A stretch of 15,949 nucleotides of DNA. Source: Oribacterium sp. UBA3737 (GTDB lineage: Bacteria > Bacillota_A > Clostridia > Lachnospirales > Lachnospiraceae). Below are positions 1 to 6,313 of this stretch, one piece after another (positions within the stretch are counted from its first letter, which is position 1; each line of letters begins with the position of its first letter). The notes below the pieces were generated by a model, which did no database searches, was not told where the DNA came from, and worked only from the letters and a program-made list of their open reading frames with translations. Both the position numbers and the translations under genes were made by a program. The stretch lies in assembly GCA_002371295.1 (NCBI GenBank), contig DFGZ01000292.1:1-15949 (forward strand), in the 5' to 3' direction.

Positions 1-5
1 TTCTC

Positions 6-14
6 ACCTCCTAT
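6..14 (-). promoter_or_regulatory. Shine-Dalgarno of a leftward gene starting just outside the window
   Basis: Read on the minus strand, bases 14 to 1 give ATAGGAGGTGAGAA. This contains a near-perfect ribosome binding site (AGGAGGTG) with five bases left before the window edge. A gene transcribed leftward therefore probably begins within a few bases beyond position 1, divergent from the trp operon. The start codon is not visible, so this is inference from the ribosome binding site alone. Confidence 0.45.
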
Positions 15-224
15 CAAGAAAATTGACATACTCCTTCGAATTTAAGCTATCACAACGATTGGGGCTTTTCAAGAATTTGCAGATGGAATTTATAAAAAGT
101 TAGCAATATCCACCATAGTCTTTATATAGAGCTACCTTTGCAATGGGGTACGGTTTTTCTTTCCGATTATCTTTCCGGTTATCACTGCTATGAAATTACA
201 GAATTAAAAGATTTATATAATTCG
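15..224. other. AT-rich divergent intergenic region
   Basis: This region lies between the presumed leftward gene at the left edge and the trp promoter. It is AT-rich and I see no convincing coding frame on either strand. It should hold the promoter of the leftward gene, but I could not single out a clear -35/-10 pair for it. Confidence 0.4.
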
Positions 225-253
225 TTGACATTTAAGGCAGAAAGATTTATCGT
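225..253 (+). promoter_or_regulatory. Probable sigma-A promoter of the trp operon
   Basis: A consensus -35 box TTGACA (225-230) is followed after 17 bases by TATCGT (248-253), which matches four of six positions of the -10 consensus. Transcription would start near 260, just ahead of stem I of the T-box leader (from about 279). That position relative to the leader supports the call; the weak -10 is the main reservation. Confidence 0.55.
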
Positions 254-278
254 AATTAAAAAGTTAATAGTTTAAACC

Positions 279-645
279 GTTGAAGCGGAGATTAAACTAT
301 GTATGCTCCCACAGAGAGTCGGCGATGGTGAGAATCCGGCAGAACACAGCATGGCAAATGGACCGCTAAGGGCACAATGAAAAGCATTGATGGTTATAAA
401 GCTTTTATGTATGTAAAGGTGATGAATAGCTGAAAGCAGGTTTCGCTTAAGAACAAGTGACAAGCTTACAGAGGTTTATATGTAACTGCCAGGCTTAGTA
501 TCCTGTGACGTGAGACATACGTTAGTTGTCGGAGATATGTTGGTATCTCGCAAAGCGCACGATTATTTTATCGTGAAACAGGGTGGCACCGCGATTATTC
601 GTCCCTGACAAAGTCAGATTATATGACTTTGTCAGGGCTTTTTTT
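279..645 (+). promoter_or_regulatory. T-box riboswitch leader, tryptophan-specific
   Basis: The conserved T-box AGGGTGGCACCGCG lies at 580-593. Stem I is closed by AGCGG (284-288) pairing with CCGCT (363-367). It contains an AGAGAG motif (313-318) and a GGTGAGAATCCGG apical block (327-339). The triplet just 5' of the closing strand is TGG (359-361), the Trp codon, followed by the usual purine. The bulge TGGC (584-587) would pair with the GCCA end of uncharged tRNA-Trp, whose discriminator base is G in bacteria. CAGGG (579-583) can pair with CCCTG (603-607) to form the antiterminator, excluding the terminator that follows. Uncharged tRNA-Trp should thus permit readthrough into trpD. The T-box identity is certain; the stem I layout was folded by eye. 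Confidence 0.95.
603..645 (+). terminator. T-box intrinsic terminator
   Basis: CCCTGACAAAGTCA (603-616) pairs perfectly over 14 bp with 624-637 around a 7-base loop. A run of seven T follows (639-645). The left arm overlaps the antiterminator strand, so the two folds exclude each other, as expected for a transcription-attenuating T-box. Confidence 0.93.
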
Positions 646-751
646 ATTTTCCTCATATATCTTCGTTTCGAAGAAATGAGGATGCCGCCGTATTTTTTAC
701 GCAAAGTGAGATCTGTAGTTTCAAAAAGGGGATGACCCGGAAGGAGATCAA

Positions 752-1774
752 ATGATCAAGAATGCTATTGAAAAGATTGCAACACTTAAAGGAGATTTAA
801 CTTACGATGAGGCTTATCAGGTCATGACTGAGATCATGACAGGACAGACAACACCTACACAGAATGCGGCTTTCCTTGCGGCCCTTTCCACCAAGTCTAC
901 GAAGGCTGAGACTATAGACGAGATCTCGGGCTGCGCAGCTGCGATGAGAAATCAGGCCACACAGGTTCCTCATCCTGGTATGGAAGTTCTGGAGATCGTA
1001 GGTACAGGCGGAGACGGTGCACATAGTTTCAATATCTCTACCACGGCAGCCATGGTTATAGCCGCAGCAGGCATCAAAGTCGCAAAGCATGGAAATCGCG
1101 CTGCATCATCTCTTTCCGGAACAGCTGACTGCCAGGAAGCGCTTGGTGTAAATATCCAGCAGGATGTTGAAAAGGCGCAGCAGCTTCTCAAGGATGTAGG
1201 CATTTGCTTCCTCTTCGCTCAGAAGTATCACGCAGCCATGAAGTATGTAGGACCTATCCGTAAGGAGCTTGGCTTCAGAACAGTTTTCAACATCCTCGGA
1301 CCTCTTACAAATCCTGCAAACCCTGACATGTTCCTTCTCGGAGTCTACGATGAATATCTGGTGGAGCCGGTTACCAAGGTTCTTAGTAAGCTGGGAGTCA
1401 GGAGAGCTTTCGTAGTATACGGACAGGACAAGATGGATGAGATTTCCGCATCAGCTCCCACAACTATCTGTGAGCTCAGGGACGGTTTTTACAGAACCAC
1501 AGTTATAAAGCCTGAGGATTTCGGTTTTGAGAGATGCAGTAAGGAAGACCTCGTAGGCGGAACAGCAGAAGAGAATGCGAAGATCACAAGAGGCATCCTG
1601 AGCGGTGAGATCAAGGGGGCAAAGAGAAATGCAGTTCTCCTTAACGCCGGTGCAGCCATCTATATCGGCGGCAAGGCAGATTCCATTGCCTCCGGCGTAA
1701 AGCTGGCGGAAGAGCTCATTGATAACGGTTCAGCTCTCAGGAAGCTTGATGAATACATAAAATGCAGTAACTAG
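752..1774 (+). CDS. trpD: Anthranilate phosphoribosyltransferase TrpD
   Basis: The enzyme transfers phosphoribose from PRPP to anthranilate, the second committed step of tryptophan synthesis, in the cytosol. At 340 residues it has the normal family length. The PRPP-binding GTGGDG lies at residues 84-89, followed by HSFNIST (91-97), KHGNR (112-116) and [11 protein letters not shown] (122-132). The conserved [19 protein letters not shown] block and the late [11 protein letters not shown] motif are also present. The start is fixed by AAGGAG at 741-746. It is the first structural gene after the T-box, with no trpE or trpG ahead of it, so anthranilate synthase must be encoded elsewhere. A 223-nt gap separates it from trpF, where trpC would usually lie. 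Confidence 0.97.
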   Translation: MIKNAIEKIATLKGDLTYDEAYQVMTEIMTGQTTPTQNAAFLAALSTKSTKAETIDEISGCAAAMRNQATQVPHPGMEVLEIVGTGGDGAHSFNISTTAAMVIAAAGIKVAKHGNRAASSLSGTADCQEALGVNIQQDVEKAQQLLKDVGICFLFAQKYHAAMKYVGPIRKELGFRTVFNILGPLTNPANPDMFLLGVYDEYLVEPVTKVLSKLGVRRAFVVYGQDKMDEISASAPTTICELRDGFYRTTVIKPEDFGFERCSKEDLVGGTAEENAKITRGILSGEIKGAKRNAVLLNAGAAIYIGGKADSIASGVKLAEELIDNGSALRKLDEYIKCSN

Positions 1775-1997
1775 TACATCGAATAATAAGTGACCGGTAC
1801 ATAGCAAACTGCTCGAATGAAGTATCAAAGCGTCTTCAATAGTTTTTATGTGCCAGAAATATAATTAACGCTGTACCGGTGAATAAACAGAATCTGATAT
1901 CTGAAAGAAATCAGAATTATAGCAGAGGATAAAGCACCGGATTCTTAAGGATGAGTGGTTAAGTGTTACGGAAACATGGAAATGTCCTGGAGGATAT
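1775..1997 (+). other. trpD-trpF intergenic gap with inverted repeat
   Basis: This gap of 223 nt is unusual inside an otherwise overlapping operon. It contains a perfect 9-bp inverted repeat, ACCGGTACA (1793-1801) and TGTACCGGT (1872-1880), with arms 70 nt apart, but no T-tract. I see no open frame with recognisable TrpC motifs, so a decayed trpC cannot be shown. The ribosome binding site of trpF (TGGAGGA, 1988-1994) closes the region. Confidence 0.6.
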
Positions 1998-2753
1998 ATG
2001 ACGAAAGTTAAGATCTGCGGCCTAAGGCGACGGGAAGATATAGAAGCCGTGAACCGGCTGAAACCTGAGTACATAGGCTTCGTCTTTTATGAGAAGAGCA
2101 GGCGGAATGTGACAGAGGAAGAGGCGATGGCCCTGAGAAAAGCATTGGACCCTGACATCATATCCGTCGGTGTCTTCGTGGATGCGGAGCCGGAGCTGAT
2201 CCTGAGGCTCGTAAAAAAGGGGATAATATCTGTCGCCCAGCTCCACGGCCACGAAACAGAGGAATATATAGAAAAGCTGAAAAAGGAAATGGAGAAGTAC
2301 CGCGTGGAATCGGATGATGGTTCTCGGGAAAGAGAAGCAAAAATTTCATCAATGCCGGAAGACGATATAAAGGTAAGAGAAGCTGAGGCTGAACATGAAA
2401 GGGACTTTGAACATAGAAAGGACTTTGAACATGAAAAGGAATTTAAAGTGATGAAAGCCTTTCTTATCAGGTCTGAAAAGGACCTTCAGGCGGCACGGGA
2501 GACCAAAGCGGACTATATCCTTTTTGACAACGGCCTCGGCTCCGGTGAGACCTTCAACTGGGAGATATTAAAGGACTTCCGGAAACCCTATTTTCTGGCG
2601 GGCGGGCTTACGGATGCCAATGTCACATGCGCCATACAGCGGCTTTCCCCCTATGCTGTGGATATCAGCTCGGGAGTAGAAACTGACGGATACAAGGATC
2701 CGGATAAAATTAAATCATTTATTGATGCGGTAAGGAGAAAAAACTATGTCTGA
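1998..2753 (+). CDS. trpF: Phosphoribosylanthranilate isomerase TrpF with charged insertion
   Basis: TrpF catalyses the Amadori rearrangement of phosphoribosylanthranilate to CdRP. The catalytic Cys lies in KICGL (C7) and the catalytic Asp in ADYILFDNG (D177). The phosphate-binding ends are AGGL (201-204) and DISSGVE (222-228). The protein has 251 residues where about 200 is usual. The excess lies at roughly residues 98-150, between the strand ending AQLHG and the one starting VMKAF. It is a strongly charged segment with three tandem six-residue units ([18 protein letters not shown]; residues 132-149). The insertion is in frame and both catalytic residues are kept, so the enzyme is probably active. 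The stop overlaps the start of trpB by 8 nt, indicating translational coupling. Confidence 0.93.
   Translation: MTKVKICGLRRREDIEAVNRLKPEYIGFVFYEKSRRNVTEEEAMALRKALDPDIISVGVFVDAEPELILRLVKKGIISVAQLHGHETEEYIEKLKKEMEKYRVESDDGSREREAKISSMPEDDIKVREAEAEHERDFEHRKDFEHEKEFKVMKAFLIRSEKDLQAARETKADYILFDNGLGSGETFNWEILKDFRKPYFLAGGLTDANVTCAIQRLSPYAVDISSGVETDGYKDPDKIKSFIDAVRRKNYV
2391..2444 (+). repeat. Three tandem 18-bp units inside trpF
   Basis: Three successive 18-bp units occupy 2391-2408, 2409-2426 and 2427-2444. Each begins GAACAT and ends in TTT, encoding [12 protein letters not shown] and EHEKEF. The units differ by only a few bases, which suggests recent in-frame expansion by slippage or unequal exchange. 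They form the end of the insertion in TrpF. Confidence 0.9.
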
Positions 2754-3936
2754 TACAAAAGGAAGATTTGGTGTTCATGGCGGACAGTACATACCTGAGA
2801 CACTTATGAATGCTGTTATCGAACTTGAAGAGGCCTACAACAAATACAAGGATGATCCTGAGTTCAACAGAGAGCTCATCGAGCTTTACAACGAATATGC
2901 CAACCGTCCTTCGAGACTCTACTATGCAAAGAGACTTACCGAGGCTCTGGGAGGAGCAAAGATCTATCTCAAGAGAGAAGACCTTAATCACACCGGTGCC
3001 CACAAGATAAACAACTGTCTCGGACAGGCGCTCCTGGCAAAGAAGATGGGTAAGACACGCCTTATAGCAGAGACCGGAGCAGGTCAGCACGGTGTTGCCA
3101 CAGCCACAGTTGCGGCCCTTCTCGATATGGAGTGCGTTGTGTTCATGGGCAAGGAGGATATGGAGAGACAGGCTCTCAATGTCTACAAGATGCGTCTCCT
3201 CGGTTCAGAGGTGGTGCCGGTGACAACAGGAACCGGCACCCTCAAGGATGCGGTATCTCAGGCCATGAGAGAGTGGACATCAAGAATAGCCGACACTCAT
3301 TACTGTCTCGGCTCCGTTATGGGCCCCCATCCCTTCCCTACAATTGTAAGAGACTTCCAGGCAGTCATCTCCAGAGAGATAAAGGAGCAGATGCTTAGTA
3401 AGGAAGGACGTCTTCCGGATGCGGTCATTGCCTGTGTGGGCGGTGGTTCCAATGCCATCGGATCCTTCTATCATTTTATCGAAGATAAGGACGTGCGCCT
3501 CATAGGCTGTGAGGCAGCAGGCAGAGGAATCGACACCTTCGAGACAGCTGCCACCATAAATACGGGAAGGCTCGGAATCTTCCACGGCATGAAGTCATAT
3601 TTCTGCCAGAATGAGTACGGACAGATCGCTCCGGTTTACTCCATTTCAGCCGGCCTTGACTATCCGGGAATCGGACCCGAGCATGCATATCTTCACGACA
3701 TAGGGCGTGCGGAGTATGTTGCCATCACCGATGACGAGGCGGTGGATGCATTTGAATACCTCTCAAAGGTAGAGGGAATCATTCCTGCCATTGAGTCATC
3801 CCATGCACTTGCCTATGCGAAGAAGCTGGCACCAACCATGGACAGGGACAAGATCATCGTTGTTACGGTTTCGGGAAGAGGAGACAAGGACTGTGCGGCC
3901 ATCGCGCGTTACAGAGGGGAGGATATTTCAGAATGA
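2746..3936 (+). CDS. trpB: Tryptophan synthase beta subunit TrpB
   Basis: TrpB is the PLP-dependent subunit that condenses indole with L-serine to give tryptophan, working with TrpA as an alpha2beta2 complex. It has 396 residues, typical of the TrpB1 class. The N-terminal [15 protein letters not shown] is characteristic. The PLP lysine is K87 in [10 protein letters not shown], the [15 protein letters not shown] block follows, and the phosphate-binding glycine loop reads [10 protein letters not shown]. The C-terminal VSGRGDKD is present. It starts inside the end of trpF and ends by overlapping trpA in an ATGA, so the three are translationally coupled. Nothing looks abnormal. Confidence 0.98.
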   Translation: MSDTKGRFGVHGGQYIPETLMNAVIELEEAYNKYKDDPEFNRELIELYNEYANRPSRLYYAKRLTEALGGAKIYLKREDLNHTGAHKINNCLGQALLAKKMGKTRLIAETGAGQHGVATATVAALLDMECVVFMGKEDMERQALNVYKMRLLGSEVVPVTTGTGTLKDAVSQAMREWTSRIADTHYCLGSVMGPHPFPTIVRDFQAVISREIKEQMLSKEGRLPDAVIACVGGGSNAIGSFYHFIEDKDVRLIGCEAAGRGIDTFETAATINTGRLGIFHGMKSYFCQNEYGQIAPVYSISAGLDYPGIGPEHAYLHDIGRAEYVAITDDEAVDAFEYLSKVEGIIPAIESSHALAYAKKLAPTMDRDKIIVVTVSGRGDKDCAAIARYRGEDISE

Positions 3937-4709
3937 GCAGGATTACAGAAGCATTTAAGGATCATAAGGCATTTATTCCGTTCATAACTTGCGGAGATCC
4001 GGATCTTGAGACCACCGGAAAGTGCGTTTTGGAGATGGTGAAGAACGGTGCGGACATCATCGAGCTGGGAATTCCATTCTCAGACCCTACCGCAGAGGGA
4101 CCTGTCATCATGGAGGCCGACAACAGAGCACTGTCAGGCGGGGTGACTACGGATCAGATATTTGAATTCACAAAGAAATTAAGGCAGGAGGTGTCAGTGC
4201 CTTTCCTCTATATGACCTATGCCAATGTTGTCTTCTCCTACGGCATCGAAAAATTTATGAAGGAGGCTTCCCTCGCAGGTGTGAGCGGACTGATCCTTCC
4301 GGATGTGCCATACGAAGAGAAGAAGGATTTTTCGGAAATCTGCGACAAGTATGGAATAGAGCTTATTTCCATGATTGCACCTACCTCAGAGGACAGGATA
4401 CAGATGATCGCAAAGGAAGCGAAGGGCTATATCTATGTTGTTTCTTCACTGGGGGTTACCGGTGAGCGTTCAAGTATTTCAACAGACATCGGTTCCATGG
4501 TGAAGCTCGTAAAGGAGAATACATCGGTTCCCTGCGCTGTAGGCTTCGGAATTTCGAATCCCGGGCAGGCAGCAGCCATGGCAGGTTTAAGTGACGGTGC
4601 CATCGTAGGCTCCGCCATCGTAAAGATCATCGCAAAGGAAGGAAAGAATGCACCGGCTAAGGTCGGGGAGTTCGTGAAGGCCATGGCGGAGGCTGTGCAT
4701 AAGGCGTGA
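3933..4709 (+). CDS. trpA: Tryptophan synthase alpha subunit TrpA
   Basis: TrpA cleaves indole-3-glycerol phosphate to indole and glyceraldehyde-3-phosphate and channels indole to TrpB. It has 258 residues, slightly short but complete. The catalytic Glu is E44 in ELGIPFSDP. The second catalytic position, Asp60 of the Salmonella enzyme in its ADGP motif, is Glu here (E55 in TAEGP). Phosphate-site motifs VGFGISNP and [10 protein letters not shown] are present, as are ILPDVPYEE and the [11 protein letters not shown] loop. The start overlaps the trpB stop (ATGA) and a GGGGAGGA ribosome binding site lies within trpB. It is the last gene of the operon; I could not find a clear terminator after it. 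Confidence 0.97.
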   Translation: MSRITEAFKDHKAFIPFITCGDPDLETTGKCVLEMVKNGADIIELGIPFSDPTAEGPVIMEADNRALSGGVTTDQIFEFTKKLRQEVSVPFLYMTYANVVFSYGIEKFMKEASLAGVSGLILPDVPYEEKKDFSEICDKYGIELISMIAPTSEDRIQMIAKEAKGYIYVVSSLGVTGERSSISTDIGSMVKLVKENTSVPCAVGFGISNPGQAAAMAGLSDGAIVGSAIVKIIAKEGKNAPAKVGEFVKAMAEAVHKA

Positions 4710-5023
4710 CAGCAGGTTTTGAGCGCCGCGGTCTGTACAGAGGCTATGTATTCTCCCAGGCGCCCCTAAGCCGCAATGCTGTATCCGGCGTGTATCTCAT
4801 AAGCTGCAAGATGCACCGGACTTAGCAAAGGCAACAGTCAGGAGCTGTATCCGGTGTATATCTCATAAGTTGCAAGGCTATCGACAGAGTGGTCAAACTG
4901 TGATAAACTATGGCGGTATGCGAATTTGAGAAAAAACGTTTTTAAACGGATTCCGGATCGTGGATTTTGTAAGCATTAGCATGATCCGATGTGAAATCCG
5001 ATTAGGAACCCAGGAGGTTATAT
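4710..5023 (+). other. Gap between trpA and the sseB-like gene
   Basis: This 314-nt non-coding stretch contains a 33-nt direct repeat (annotated separately), a perfect palindrome TCTGTACAGA, a self-complementary AAAAACGTTTTT (4932-4943), and a strong ribosome binding site (AGGAGGT) just before 5024. I see no T-tract hairpin that would clearly end the trp transcript and no convincing gene. The promoter of the next gene should lie here but I cannot assign it. Confidence 0.5.
4778..4876 (+). repeat. 33-nt direct repeat downstream of trpA
   Basis: Units at 4778-4810 and 4844-4876 match at 30 of 33 positions, the three differences all being transitions. Both start GCTGTATCCGG and end in a TGCAAG. 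The units are separated by 33 nt, so the repeat period is 66. Its role is unknown; it may be a copy of a dispersed intergenic element. Confidence 0.85.
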
Positions 5024-5788
5024 ATGGCAGATTATACCGAGAGAGCCAATGCAAAACTTATGGAGGCTATCGCTAAAATAAAGGAGTCGGATGGAGCTGA
5101 CAGGGAAGCTAACATGATGCTTGAAACCGAGCTCATGAACAATGCAGAATTCATCATGCCTGTAATGATCGAGAACGAAGAGTCTGCAAGCGAAAGAAAG
5201 CTTCTTTACGGAGTTACGGCTATGAAGGACGGCCGTCCGTTCTATATGCTTTTCACCAGCAAGGATAAGCTTAAGAGCTGGAACAGAGAGGGAAGACGAG
5301 TTAAAACAGTTGTACATAAGTTCGAAATGGTCTGTGATATTGCATTTGGCGACGAACGTATCTTTGGTCTGGTAGTAAATCCGGGAACTGACAATTTCAT
5401 CATTGCACGTGCAGGAATCTCCGCTCTTCGTGCAAGAATGAAGGGCATAGCACTTGAACCTAATGGGGAGAAGTCAGGCAAAAGTGCAGGTGTTGTTTTC
5501 CAGGATGTTCGTGATGATGAGGTTTCTGAGGAGCTTAAGACTTCCATTGCGTTTGCTATGAGAAACGATCCTAAGATCACAAAGGGTTACCTCAGGGATA
5601 TGGTCAAAAACGGTCGTCTGTCTTATGTAGTGATAATCGAACATACAGGTACCATGGAGGAGTCATTCCCTAAGATCATGGACATCTGCAAGAACCATTC
5701 ACATGGCAGAAGCATCGCTCTTCTTTCAGCTCAGGCACCTGCCGCAGAGAAGGCAATCGAGGGAGTAGAGCCTATCTACACTGCCTGA
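5024..5788 (+). CDS. SseB-like protein
   Basis: This 254-residue soluble protein has no signal peptide or membrane segment. Residues about 30-130 resemble the SseB N-terminal domain: a hydrophobic core (FIMPVMIE, YGVTAMKDGRPFYMLFTS) ending with the typical LVVNPGTDNFII (residues 117-127). Residues about 165-253 resemble the SseB C-terminal domain, with YVVIIEHTG and IALLSAQAP. In Enterobacteria the name comes from enhanced serine sensitivity; in Firmicutes the role is not established. The start is fixed by AGGAGGT eight bases upstream. It stands between the trp operon and scfA and appears to be its own transcription unit. Whether it relates to serine use by TrpB is only speculation. Confidence 0.7.
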   Translation: MADYTERANAKLMEAIAKIKESDGADREANMMLETELMNNAEFIMPVMIENEESASERKLLYGVTAMKDGRPFYMLFTSKDKLKSWNREGRRVKTVVHKFEMVCDIAFGDERIFGLVVNPGTDNFIIARAGISALRARMKGIALEPNGEKSGKSAGVVFQDVRDDEVSEELKTSIAFAMRNDPKITKGYLRDMVKNGRLSYVVIIEHTGTMEESFPKIMDICKNHSHGRSIALLSAQAPAAEKAIEGVEPIYTA

Positions 5789-5830
5789 TGGAAAAAGATT
5801 CCCGAAACAGGCATTTATTTGAACAATGTA

Positions 5831-5849
5831 TGTCAAGGTAGTCTTGACA
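5831..5849 (+). promoter_or_regulatory. Palindromic operator candidate over the scfA -35 box
   Basis: TGTCAAG (5831-5837) and CTTGACA (5843-5849) form a perfect 7-5-7 inverted repeat whose right arm contains the TTGACA -35 box. An outer pair, TGTATGT (5827-5833) and ACATACA (5857-5863), encloses it. Such an arrangement fits a dimeric regulator that blocks RNA polymerase; no regulator can be named. Confidence 0.5.
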
Positions 5850-5873
5850 AATATATACATACACTAGTAAAAT
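5844..5873 (+). promoter_or_regulatory. Probable promoter of scfA
   Basis: A perfect -35 box TTGACA (5844-5849) is followed after 18 bases by TAAAAT (5868-5873), five of six matches to the -10 consensus. The start codon of scfA is about 49 nt downstream, giving a short leader. Confidence 0.65.
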
Positions 5874-5921
5874 TCTTATACTTACTATAACTAAGTACTA
5901 TTTTCAGAAAGAGGTGTTGGA

Positions 5922-6068
5922 ATGAAGCATATCATTACATTAAATACCAGAGACATGAAGAGATCAGAAGAGAAGGGCGGATGCGGTGAGTGCCAGACAT
6001 CTTGCCAGTCAGCTTGCAAGACAAGCTGCGGTATTGCAAACCAGCAGTGCGAGAACAAGAACGCTTGA
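5922..6068 (+). CDS. scfA: SCIFF peptide precursor (ranthipeptide) ScfA
   Basis: This 48-residue peptide is a clear member of the six-cysteines-in-forty-five family. It begins MKHIITLNTRD and has six Cys at 21, 24, 28, 32, 36 and 43, with the family's GGCGECQTSCQSACKTSC block. A radical SAM maturase converts such precursors to peptides with Cys-to-Thr thioether links at a non-alpha carbon; the maturase gene follows downstream. In better-known members, as I recall, Cys32 is joined to Thr37; here residue 37 is Gly (TSCGIANQQC). The remaining Thr in the core are T27 and T34. The ribosome binding site is GAGGTG at 5911-5916. It has its own promoter and is followed at once by a terminator. Peptides of this family have been linked to population-density signalling in some clostridia; its role here is unknown. 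Confidence 0.95.
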   Translation: MKHIITLNTRDMKRSEEKGGCGECQTSCQSACKTSCGIANQQCENKNA

Positions 6069-6085
6069 TAATTCAGGTTCGCGAG

Positions 6086-6112
6086 GCCGGGGCATGATGC
6101 TCCGGCATTTTT
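6086..6112 (+). terminator. Terminator between scfA and scfB
   Basis: GCCGGGGC (6086-6093) pairs with GCTCCGGC (6099-6106) around loop ATGAT, an 8-bp stem with one G-U pair, followed by five T (6108-6112). Its place right after the peptide gene suggests that most transcripts stop here and only some continue into scfB, giving much precursor and little enzyme. Confidence 0.8.
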
Positions 6113-6126
6113 AGTGTATAAGTCCA

Positions 6127-6298
6127 GTGTCATGCGGCTGTACATCCGGAAAGCTTGCTTTCCAGGATGTACAGCCATATGACACGACAACATAAATCGA
6201 GAAGCAGCACGATAGTGCGGATTCGAGATTTATGTAGCATTGCGGCTGCGTATCCGAAAAGCAGGCTTTATGGGTGCGCAGGACTTATGATTTATGTA
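6127..6298 (+). ncRNA. Structured scfA-scfB intergenic RNA element
   Basis: Three hairpins are packed into about 170 nt. Hairpin 1 (6127-6185) pairs GTGTCAT with ATGACAC, GGCTGTACATCC (6136-6147) with 6165-6176, and GGAAAG with CTTTCC around CTTG. Hairpin 2 pairs ACATAAATC (6190-6198) with GATTTATGT (6227-6235), with inner GCAC/GTGC. Hairpin 3 pairs CTGCGTATCC (6246-6255) with GGGTGCGCAG (6272-6281), inner AAAG/CTTT. Hairpins 1 and 3 look like two copies of one element: both start TGCGGCTG and have matching ATCCG and AAAG...CTTT parts. A second GATTTATGTA (6289-6298) just before the scfB ribosome binding site could compete for the same partner strand at 6190-6198. No T-tract follows. This may be a regulatory leader of scfB or copies of a dispersed repeat. 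Confidence 0.6.
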
Positions 6299-6313
6299 AT
6301 TTAGGGAGATTTA

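Noticed and set aside
272..704. Minus-strand frames over the trp leader
   Set aside because: They lie within the T-box RNA element and show no protein-like features.
2289..2447. TrpF insertion as a frameshift artefact
   Set aside because: The frame and the family sequence resume correctly at VMKAF, and the repeats are multiples of three.
4932..4943. AAAAACGTTTTT palindrome as a terminator or operator
   Set aside because: It is a short AT self-complementary run without a loop or flanking GC stem; expected by chance in AT-rich spacer.
6127..6298. CRISPR-like repeats between scfA and scfB
   Set aside because: There are only two imperfect copies with internal symmetry and no uniform spacers; they are hairpin elements, not an array.
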